Positions 1 to 4,806 of a stretch of DNA of 5,243 nucleotides are shown here, in pieces. A model generated the notes under the pieces. It saw nothing but the letters and a program-made list of their open reading frames with translations. It did not search any database and was not told the origin of the DNA. Within the stretch, counting starts at the first letter, position 1. Each line of letters begins with the position of its first letter. This DNA comes from Prevotellaceae bacterium UBA1787 (GTDB lineage Bacteria > Bacteroidota > Bacteroidia > Bacteroidales > Bacteroidaceae): the NCBI GenBank assembly GCA_002315195.1, contig DCGD01000004.1, positions 431 to 5,673 of the forward strand, written 5' to 3'. The position numbers and the translations under genes are program-made.

Positions 1-1076
1 GTGAACTCCATGTCCTGCATGTCGTGATAGTGGTTTTCAAGTTTTGTTTGGAGCGCGTCGAGCTGTTGATATATTTCCGGCATCGCCTCTTCCATTGAGG
101 GATACTTGGCGGCGCGTTCTTCTTCGGAAATTCCCGCGCGTTCCGCCCAGCGCTGACTGCCTATCTTCGTAATCTGCTGTGGCGTACGGATACCCGCTAC
201 AACGTCTTCACCTTGTGCGTTAACCAAATATTCACCATTGAAAATGTTTTCACCCGTCGCCGCGTCACGGCTGAAACATACACCGGTAGCGGAGGTATTG
301 CCCATGTTACCGAATACCATTGCCATGACGGTGACCGCGGTGCCCCATTCAGCGGGTATGCCTTCCATTTTGCGATAAAGGATGGCGCGTTCATTCATCC
401 AACTGTCGAACACGGCGCAAATAGCGCCCCACAACTGCTCCTCAGGATTGTCGGGGAAGCATTTCCCGGTCTTTTCCTTGATGGCCTGCTTGAACAACGC
501 CACCAGCTGCTTGAGTTCTTCGGTTGTCAGTTCATTGTCAAGTTGGATGCCGCGCTGGCTTTTCACTTTCTGAATGATTTCCTCAAATGGGTCTATGTCT
601 TCCTTGTTCGTTGGTTTCAGGCAAAGCACAACATCGCCGTACATTTGAACGAAGCGACGGTAAGCATCGTATGCAAAACGCGCGTTCCCGGTCTTGGCTG
701 CCAAACCCTCGACAACTTCATCGTTGAGTCCGAGATTCAAAATGGTATCCATCATGCCGGGCATGGAAGCTCTTGCTCCTGAGCGAACGGAAAGAAGCAA
801 CGGCTGCTTGGCATCACCGAATTTCATGCCCATCTGTTCCTCAATCTTGACCAAGCTGTTCTTTACGTCTTCGCGGAGCAAAGCGACAACTTGTTCCTTT
901 CCTACCTTGTAGTATTCATTACAAACGTCAGTAGTAATTGTAAAACCCGGAGGAACGGGCACACCGATTAAATTCATTTCTGCCAAATTGGCGCCCTTGC
1001 CACCCAATAGATTGCGCATGTCTGCTCTTCCTTCGGCATGACCACCTCCAAATGTGTAAACTCTTTTGTTTTCCAT
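1..1076 (-). CDS. ppdK: Pyruvate, phosphate dikinase, N-terminal part (runs off the left edge)
   Basis: Cytoplasmic enzyme that interconverts pyruvate + ATP + phosphate and phosphoenolpyruvate + AMP + diphosphate, serving glycolysis or gluconeogenesis in anaerobes. The open frame starts at an ATG (1074-1076) and continues for 358 codons to the window edge, about 40% of a usual ~900-residue protein. Seen in order: start [16 protein letters not shown]; the nucleotide-binding loop [11 protein letters not shown] near residue 26; [21 protein letters not shown] near 95; [11 protein letters not shown] near 140; [15 protein letters not shown] near 270; and [20 protein letters not shown] near 300. These are the conserved ATP-grasp signatures of the family, and the last contains the Glu and Gln that contact nucleotide in characterised PPDKs. 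The phosphohistidine and PEP-binding domains lie outside the window. The start has no Shine-Dalgarno, only an A-rich leader, as is common in Bacteroidota. No frameshift or missing motif is visible. A related PEP synthase is unlikely given the match to PPDK-specific motifs. Confidence 0.97.
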   Translation of the reverse strand, partial: MENKRVYTFGGGHAEGRADMRNLLGGKGANLAEMNLIGVPVPPGFTITTDVCNEYYKVGKEQVVALLREDVKNSLVKIEEQMGMKFGDAKQPLLLSVRSGARASMPGMMDTILNLGLNDEVVEGLAAKTGNARFAYDAYRRFVQMYGDVVLCLKPTNKEDIDPFEEIIQKVKSQRGIQLDNELTTEELKQLVALFKQAIKEKTGKCFPDNPEEQLWGAICAVFDSWMNERAILYRKMEGIPAEWGTAVTVMAMVFGNMGNTSATGVCFSRDAATGENIFNGEYLVNAQGEDVVAGIRTPQQITKIGSQRWAERAGISEEERAAKYPSMEEAMPEIYQQLDALQTKLENHYHDMQDMEF

Positions 1077-1174
1077 ACGAAAATCTAATTTTCTTACATT
1101 ACTAAATTAATAAGCGCGAAGGTAACACTTATTTAGAACAACCTTATGCCATACATGGAAAAAAGCCTCATCGG

Positions 1175-1186
1175 CAAAACGTTTTG
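1175..1186. promoter_or_regulatory. Perfect 12-bp palindrome, possible LacI-family operator for ppdK
   Basis: CAAAACGTTTTG is a perfect even palindrome centred on CG, 98 bp upstream of the ppdK start. It is flanked by CGG and an offset CCG (1172-1174 and 1189-1191). Operators of LacI/GalR-family repressors (PurR, GalR, CcpA and others) are typically AT-sided palindromes with a central CG, so this is a reasonable operator candidate for a sugar- or metabolite-responsive regulator acting on ppdK. No regulator gene is in the window. It could also be a chance palindrome, or form a small hairpin in the leader RNA. Confidence 0.4.
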
Positions 1187-1200
1187 AACCGAAAAAAATC

Positions 1201-1255
1201 TTCATTCAATGATTTATTCATCATTATGTAAATCAAATATAAAATTTTGAATGAA
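1201..1255. repeat. Nested AT-rich inverted repeats upstream of ppdK
   Basis: The outer arms TTCATTCAA (1201-1209) and TTGAATGAA (1247-1255) are perfectly complementary over 9 bp. Inside them, GATTTA (1211-1216) pairs with TAAATC (1229-1234). The inner right arm ends where the candidate -7 box at 1234-1241 begins. The structure could be a regulator site or an RNA fold, but the low GC content makes chance occurrence quite possible. Confidence 0.35.
1234..1241 (-). promoter_or_regulatory. Weak candidate -7 box for ppdK
   Basis: Read on the minus strand this is TATATTTG, a full match to the Bacteroidota -7 consensus TAnnTTTG. It would start transcription near 1227 and give a leader of about 150 nt containing the 1175-1186 palindrome. 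No TTTG is seen at the expected -33 spacing, so support is partial. Confidence 0.25.
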
Positions 1256-1344
1256 TTATCTTTTTCTTGATGGTCATATTTCAAACCACCGCAATAGTAG
1301 TTGAAAAAGTGGATGGAGAGCCATTTTTACGCTGCCACCCTGAT

Positions 1345-1379
1345 AAAAAAAGCATACTTGCACTGAAGAAGTATGCTTT
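1345..1379 (-). terminator. Rho-independent terminator of degP
   Basis: Two perfectly complementary 11-bp arms (1349-1359 and 1369-1379, AAGCATACTT core) enclose a 9-nt loop. On the minus strand the stem is followed directly by a run of seven T (1345-1351, the first three within the stem). The element begins about 30 bp after the degP stop codon. On the plus strand the tail is only TTT, so it is oriented for degP. Confidence 0.9.
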
Positions 1380-1411
1380 CCATATCGCTCAATTTACCGC
1401 CTTGGCGCGAA

Positions 1412-2908
1412 TTATCTTTTATTGTCCTTTTCGTCCGCCAATTCCACCGCGAAACTCAAGTTGCGTCCGCTTTGCGTCTTTGCCCTAATCCAAAGCACGC
1501 GTTCTTTAGTCATGTTTGCCTTCTTCACAACATCCGTGAAATCCTGGACGGTTTCCATTTTCTGGTCATTCACCTGCATGATGATGAGTCCCGCCTTGAC
1601 GCCTGCTTCCTTCATCTTGCCGTTCGCCACCGTGGATACCAGCAAGCCATATTCGAGCGCCAACTGCTGTTTCAAGTCGCTTGGAACGGGTTTCAGCACG
1701 ACTCCGAGACTGTTGGGGTCCACATCCACGAGTTGTTGCGTAGTTCCCTGTTCATTGCGCAGCGTCAAAGTCTTCGTGATGCTCTTCTTGTCGCGAATGA
1801 CAGTTACCGTCACCTTGTCGCCGGGATAGTGGGTGGACAATTCTTCATACAATTCTCCCATCTTTGAAATCTTCTTGCCATTGAAATGGGTAATGACGTC
1901 CCCTTTCTCCAACCCGCCTTCGGATGCTGAACCATCGGGCAGTACATCGGCCACATAAATGCCTTCCGTCGTACCAAGATCTATTGTCTTGTTTTCCTTT
2001 TCCTTCATCTCATCAATATAGGCACTTACTTCTATCGTAGAGATGCCAAGCATAGCACGCTGCACTGAACCATATTTTTTCAAGTCGGCGACCACCTTGT
2101 TCATGATGGTTGTAGGAATGGCAAAGCCATAGCCGGAATAAGAACCTGTCTGCGAATAGAGCATGGCATTGATGCCTACCAATTCACCATTGGCATTTAC
2201 CAAGGCGCCGCCGGAATTGCCCTGGTTAATGGCGGCGTCGGTTTGGATGAATGATTCCACGTCGTTTGCGCGCAATGTTCTGGCCTTGGCGCTGACAATT
2301 CCCGCCGTGACGGTGGAAGTCAGACTGAAAGGATTACCAACAGCCAACACCCATTCACCGAGTTTCAATTTCTCACTGTCGCCAACCGGTATGGCCGGGA
2401 AATTTTTCCCCTCGATTTTAATCAAGGCCAAATCGGTGTTTTTGTCAGTACCGATGATTCTGCCCTTGTATTCACTTTCATCATTCAGTTTTACGTCAAT
2501 CTCGTCAGCGTCGGCCACCACATGGTTGTTGGTCACGATGTAACCATCACTCGATATAATCACTCCGGAGCCGGAAGCCTGGCGCTTGGGGGTCTGCACC
2601 TGGCGGCGTTGCTTTCCGCCATCACCGCGCCCAAAGAAATCACCGAAGAAATCCTCAAAGGGATTGGAGTATTCCACCGTCTGCGTCTTGCTATTGGTCG
2701 TGACCTTGATATATACGACTGAATTCACTGAACTTTCCGCTGCGGCTGTTAAATCTACCAAACCACTTTTTTGAACGATTGTGGTCTTTTGGGGAGCGAC
2801 TGCCTTGCATCCTTCACTTTTTAATCCAAAAAACAATGCAGCCAAAGCAATACCAAAACATGTGGCATGAGCTGCAACATTCCATCTCATTTTTGTTAAC
2901 GGTTCCAT
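1412..2908 (-). CDS. degP: Periplasmic serine protease/chaperone DegP (HtrA), complete
   Basis: Degrades or refolds misfolded envelope proteins in the periplasm (peptidase family S1C). From the ATG at 2906-2908 it is 498 residues. Residues 1-30 are a signal peptide or anchor (KMRW, then a hydrophobic run through ALAALFFG). The trypsin-like domain covers about 50-275, with the catalytic triad His129 (TNNHVV), Asp159 (NTDLALI) and Ser232 (NQGNSGGALV). PDZ1 is about 284-382 (GISTIEV ... GLEKGDVITHFNGKKI) and PDZ2 about 395-490 (KEAGVKAGLIIMQVN). A Phe/Gly/Arg-rich segment (FEDFFGDFFGRGDGGKQRR) lies where the LA loop of DegP proteins sits. Length and layout are normal for a two-PDZ HtrA. Alternative starts are GTG at 2915-2917 (501 residues) and ATG at 2888-2890 (492). 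None has a clear Shine-Dalgarno, and I favour 2908 for its ATG and the charged residues before the hydrophobic stretch. It has its own promoter and terminator, so it is probably monocistronic. Confidence 0.96.
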   Translation of the reverse strand: MEPLTKMRWNVAAHATCFGIALAALFFGLKSEGCKAVAPQKTTIVQKSGLVDLTAAAESSVNSVVYIKVTTNSKTQTVEYSNPFEDFFGDFFGRGDGGKQRRQVQTPKRQASGSGVIISSDGYIVTNNHVVADADEIDVKLNDESEYKGRIIGTDKNTDLALIKIEGKNFPAIPVGDSEKLKLGEWVLAVGNPFSLTSTVTAGIVSAKARTLRANDVESFIQTDAAINQGNSGGALVNANGELVGINAMLYSQTGSYSGYGFAIPTTIMNKVVADLKKYGSVQRAMLGISTIEVSAYIDEMKEKENKTIDLGTTEGIYVADVLPDGSASEGGLEKGDVITHFNGKKISKMGELYEELSTHYPGDKVTVTVIRDKKSITKTLTLRNEQGTTQQLVDVDPNSLGVVLKPVPSDLKQQLALEYGLLVSTVANGKMKEAGVKAGLIIMQVNDQKMETVQDFTDVVKKANMTKERVLWIRAKTQSGRNLSFAVELADEKDNKR

Positions 2909-2937
2909 TACTTTCACTATTTGTAATTTTTATAACA

Positions 2938-2973
2938 TGGTGCAAAGTTAAAATATGAAATACCATTGCACCA
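2938..2973. repeat. 8-bp inverted repeat spanning the degP promoter
   Basis: TGGTGCAA (2938-2945) and TTGCACCA (2966-2973) are perfect 8-bp inverted arms separated by 20 bp. The left arm overlaps the -7 box and the right arm overlaps the -33 box, so a dimeric protein bound to both would cover the RNA polymerase contacts. The arms partly coincide with promoter consensus bases, which lowers the significance. No known Bacteroidota envelope-stress operator was recognised. Confidence 0.35.
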
Positions 2974-2975
2974 AA
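2943..2975 (-). promoter_or_regulatory. Bacteroidota-type promoter of degP (TTTG-N21-TAACTTTG)
   Basis: On the minus strand, TTTG (2972-2975) is followed after 21 bp by TAACTTTG (2943-2950). This matches the -33/-7 pattern TTTG-N19-21-TAnnTTTG used by the primary Bacteroidota sigma factor. Transcription would begin near 2936, giving a leader of about 20-30 nt before the GTG at 2917 or ATG at 2908. Both boxes and the spacing fit, making it the best promoter in the window. Confidence 0.8.
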
Positions 2976-3159
2976 CATATCACCGCCAAAACTTGCGATA
3001 ATAAGTTTAATTAACCATTCGGGCAAACTTTAATTAATAAAAAAACAACTAACTTTCATGGTTGAGTAAAATTTCATTCTAGTTAGGGGTTTGCTAAGTC
3101 CAAACAGTTACATGTTATGTCTTCACAATGTACAGAAAAGCTAACGTATAAAAGCATGT

Positions 3160-3270
3160 TTATTGGCAACTTTTAGACTTTACAGTCCACTAGCTTATTC
3201 CTGACATCTAAGCAAAACCCTTCAGGGTAAAACCTCTTTGGGCGAGGATTTCTTTAAGTCTAAGTTCCAT
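3160..3270 (-). pseudogene. Remnant of a small Cro/C1 (XRE) helix-turn-helix regulator
   Basis: The ATG at 3268-3270 opens MELRLKEILAQRGFTLKGFA, which closely resembles the first helices of small Bacteroidota XRE repressors (MELRxKEIxxxKGxTxxxLA). The frame then meets TAG (3208-3210), continues MSGIS, meets a second TAG (3190-3192), continues WTVKSKSCQ and ends at TAA (3160-3162). The pieces keep the shape of the helix-turn-helix: MSGIS-x-WTVK sits where the turn and recognition helix (GISxxTVS) are expected. Both TAGs would be Gln codons (CAG) before a single C-to-T change. The rest of the usual 65-75 residues is missing or scrambled; LYVSFSVHCEDI in another frame just downstream only loosely resembles the usual C-terminal end. 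A 20-residue peptide could still be made, but a working DNA-binding protein could not. The family call rests on about 35 residues. Confidence 0.5.
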
Positions 3271-3290
3271 ATTATATAAAAATTTGGATG

Positions 3291-3298
3291 CAAATTTA
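3291..3298 (-). promoter_or_regulatory. -7 promoter box in front of the XRE remnant
   Basis: The minus strand reads TAAATTTG, a full match to TAnnTTTG, 20 bp before the ATG of the broken regulator. Transcription would start near 3284. No TTTG at -33 is visible. Its position supports the view that a real gene once began here and suggests the remnant may still be transcribed. Confidence 0.45.
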
Positions 3299-3373
3299 TA
3301 ATCACATTGTTATATATAATTATTTTGTGCTGAAAATATATTTTTTCGGCAAAAATATTTTGTTATAAATATT

Positions 3374-3459
3374 GAGTCCACTATAAAAATGTTTTTTGTA
3401 AAAAATGAGCATTGACAATCAATATGTTACAAATCAAAAATTTTGACTTATTCAAGGAG
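3374..3459. repeat. Direct repeat, copy 1 (86 bp)
   Basis: This is the first of two similar units in the same orientation (the other is 3512-3602). Blocks shared exactly are GAGTCCACTA at the left end, an A6 run followed by TGAGCATTGAC (17 nt), TTACAAATC, and a 21-nt right end finishing in TTCAAGGAG. It has three extra bases in the left third and lacks an 8-base stretch present in copy 2. Inside it lie ATTGA-CAA-TCAAT (3411-3423) beside six A (3400-3405), which on the minus strand forms a short hairpin followed by a T run, and TCAAAAATTTTGA (3434-3446). On the minus strand the unit starts 2 nt after a TGA. Confidence 0.85.
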
Positions 3460-3461
3460 AT

Positions 3462-3487
3462 TCAAGATTTCATTCCTTATATCCTCC
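3462..3487 (-). other. Strong Shine-Dalgarno and three-codon frame between the repeats
   Basis: On the minus strand GGAGG (3483-3487) stands 9 nt before an ATG (3471-3473) that reads ATG AAA TCT TGA, then stops. Repeat copy 1 begins 2 nt after this TGA. A strong Shine-Dalgarno is unusual for this group. It may be the joined start and end of a gene whose middle was deleted, or simply chance; no protein can be claimed. Confidence 0.3.
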
Positions 3488-3511
3488 AGAAAATGACAGA
3501 AAATGAAAATC

Positions 3512-3602
3512 GAGTCCACTACAAAAGTATTTACAAAAAATGAGCATTGACGTTCAATGTTTTACAAATCCAAAAATCAAGAATTTTGACTTATTCAAGG
3601 AG
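3512..3602. repeat. Direct repeat, copy 2 (91 bp), at the end of the DUF6057-like gene
   Basis: Second unit of the pair with 3374-3459; unit starts are 138 bp apart with a 52-bp spacer between units. On the minus strand it begins 2 nt after the TGA of the DUF6057-like gene (3605-3607), exactly the spacing seen between copy 1 and its own upstream TGA. It carries an extra 8-base stretch near CAAAAATCAAG. Its shared parts include the hairpin CATTGA-CGT-TCAATG and the adjoining A6 run. Confidence 0.85.
3535..3559 (-). terminator. Candidate terminator of the DUF6057-like gene, inside repeat copy 2
   Basis: On the minus strand CATTGA-ACG-TCAATG (3545-3559) can form a 6-bp stem with a 3-nt loop. 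It is followed after CTCA by six T (3535-3540), about 45 nt after the stop codon of the upstream gene. Copy 1 keeps a 5-bp version with the same T run. The stem is short and AT-rich, so it may be a weak terminator. Confidence 0.4.
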
Positions 3603-3604
3603 TC

Positions 3605-4609
3605 TCATTTATGAAAATGGTAATACCACCAATACGTTCCGCCGTACAGTTTGCGCAACAAATTGGAACGAGCGTTTTGACTTTTTTCGCGATGATATAT
3701 TTCCATGTAATCCCGGAAACTCTGTTCCGTCGGTGCATCGGTATATTTCCATTCGGGATTCAATTGGAGATGATTGTACAGTATCAATGCTTCGCGAAAG
3801 TGTTTCGGCATTTTCTCCGTGGATGTTTCCCCTGAATCCACTGCCAATTTGACACGCTGAACGAATGCGTCCAAATTCTTCCGCAACAACAGTTCACACC
3901 ATTCATAATCTCTTAATGACGCAAGACTTGGTTTCGCATCCTTGATTCCCCCTGCCTTGAAATGTGGATTCAATGCGATTTGACCCTCGGGCAAAGCGTA
4001 CTCAAACAAACTTTCCCCCAGCGATTGTCGGCAATTCAAGGCAAACGCCCTCATGTTTGTCAGATTGCCATCCGTGGCGAGCGATTTTTTCCCTACGGCC
4101 AAAGCCGCTTCATAGTTACCCTCATTCAGAAAAGCGGACATGCGCACTTGGTATAACTGTACGTCATTCGCATTGGCGGTAACAGCCACATACACCATGC
4201 CCAAAAGCAAAATTGTCATGTTTCCACAAGGTCCTGACATTATTGCCCTTTTCCATTGAATGACTCTCAGACACACATACCAAACCAATATTGCCGACAA
4301 AGTGAACGCCACAAACAACCCATTCACTTTTGGGACTACAAAACCCATCAATGGCAGAAGAAAGAAACACGGGACGTATCTTGCAGTAAACGGGTGCCCA
4401 TTCAAAATTTCCATTCCGCCTGCAATCCTCTGCACCAACCAAAGCAATGACATCCACACGACAATGACGGCATACACCATATATGAACCGTATGCACCCA
4501 CCGAACTACCGATGACATGAGAAATGAAATGTTTCTCCAAAAAGAAAAGGAAACAAAACACAAAAGTCCAAAACAATGAAATACAGAGAAACTTAAAGTG
4601 TTTATTCAT
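3605..4609 (-). CDS. DUF6057-like integral membrane protein of unknown function
   Basis: This is a complete 334-residue protein from the ATG at 4607-4609. Hydrophobic segments at about 7-27, 43-62, 79-95, 97-117 and 131-147 suggest five membrane passes. They are followed by a soluble region (149-334) that starts with a TPR-like helix pair (YQVRMSAFLNEGNYEAALAVGKKSL) and includes SLGESLFEYALPEG, WCELLLRKN, MPKHFREALILYNHL and a Tyr/Trp-rich end, LYGGTYWWYYHFHK. From memory, the EAALAVGKK..GESLFEY region, the PKHFxEALxLY motif and the aromatic tail are typical of Bacteroidales DUF6057 membrane proteins. This one seems shorter than those I recall (about 500 residues), with fewer N-terminal membrane segments. 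Function and partners are unknown. It lies 197 bp downstream of the branching enzyme gene in the same direction. No promoter of its own was recognised, so read-through from upstream is possible. The start has no Shine-Dalgarno. Confidence 0.85.
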   Translation of the reverse strand: MNKHFKFLCISLFWTFVFCFLFFLEKHFISHVIGSSVGAYGSYMVYAVIVVWMSLLWLVQRIAGGMEILNGHPFTARYVPCFFLLPLMGFVVPKVNGLFVAFTLSAILVWYVCLRVIQWKRAIMSGPCGNMTILLLGMVYVAVTANANDVQLYQVRMSAFLNEGNYEAALAVGKKSLATDGNLTNMRAFALNCRQSLGESLFEYALPEGQIALNPHFKAGGIKDAKPSLASLRDYEWCELLLRKNLDAFVQRVKLAVDSGETSTEKMPKHFREALILYNHLQLNPEWKYTDAPTEQSFRDYMEIYHREKSQNARSNLLRKLYGGTYWWYYHFHK

Positions 4610-4636
4610 TTGTAAGGAAAATTTTAAAAAAGGTTA

Positions 4637-4663
4637 CAAGAAAACAAGTCAAGATTCCTTGAC
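4637..4663 (-). terminator. Candidate weak terminator or attenuator after the branching enzyme gene
   Basis: On the minus strand GTCAAG-GAAT-CTTGAC (4648-4663) forms a 6-bp stem with a 4-nt loop, followed by the T-rich TTGTTTTCTTG (4637-4647). It lies about 145 nt after the branching-enzyme stop and only about 38 nt before the next start, so it could act on the downstream gene as an attenuator. The stem is short and the T run is interrupted. Confidence 0.35.
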
Positions 4664-4683
4664 AAAGCAGAGGAAAGATAGAA

Positions 4684-4699
4684 CGGCAAGTTTTTGCCG
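4684..4699. repeat. Small hairpin CGGCAA-GTTT-TTGCCG
   Basis: A perfect 6-bp inverted repeat with a 4-nt loop, the most GC-rich structure in the gap between the branching enzyme gene and the membrane protein gene. On the minus strand it is not followed by a T run, so it is not an obvious terminator. It may stabilise the 3' end of the upstream transcript or help the hairpin at 4648-4663. Confidence 0.4.
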
Positions 4700-4806
4700 A
4701 TACTGACACATGGCACTACATGGAAAAAAACAATCACTCCAGAACATATATGACTAAAAATCTTGTATTTAGGCAATCGTAAATATTCGACAAGAAAAGT
4801 CCGCGG

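Larger units (their letters stand above)
1077..1411. other. Non-coding region between degP and ppdK
   Basis: This AT-rich stretch has no credible gene. Reading in the direction of transcription, it contains the degP terminator (1345-1379), a weak candidate -7 box inside an AT-rich nested inverted repeat (1201-1255), and a 12-bp palindrome (1175-1186). It ends in an A/T-rich leader running into the ppdK start. Short open frames here do not look like proteins. Confidence 0.7.
2918..3604. other. AT-rich non-coding region with gene-loss scars
   Basis: This 687-bp interval between the DUF6057-like gene and degP has no intact gene on either strand. It holds two ~90-bp direct repeats (3374-3459 and 3512-3602), a Shine-Dalgarno plus three-codon frame between them (3462-3487), a broken XRE-type regulator (3160-3270) with its own -7 box, and the degP promoter (2943-2975). 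I see nothing recognisable in 2976-3159. Confidence 0.75.

Noticed and set aside
213..782. 189-residue open frame on the plus strand
   Set aside because: It lies fully antisense to conserved ppdK coding sequence and has no recognisable protein motifs, so it is a shadow of that gene.
1373..1867. 164-residue open frame on the plus strand
   Set aside because: Antisense to the 3' part of degP, where the PDZ domains are clearly coded on the other strand; it also starts inside the degP terminator.
2814..3026. 70-residue minus-strand frame with hydrophobic character upstream of degP
   Set aside because: It spans the degP promoter and overlaps the degP signal peptide in another frame; no family resemblance and no promoter of its own.
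3217..3247. Two short hairpins (ACCC-TTCA-GGGT and CCTC-GAGG) that might be an RNA gene or terminator
   Set aside because: They fall inside the XRE-like coding remnant, stems are only 4 bp, and no tRNA-like or riboswitch-like pattern is present.
3374..3602. CRISPR array or other spaced-repeat system
   Set aside because: Only two units of ~90 bp with internal indels and one 52-bp spacer, and no cas genes nearby; this does not fit a CRISPR array.
1152..4727. Shared 13-mer TACATGGAAAAAA upstream of ppdK and upstream of the DUF6057-like gene
   Set aside because: A low-complexity A-run makes one such match in 5 kb likely by chance; flanking bases do not align.
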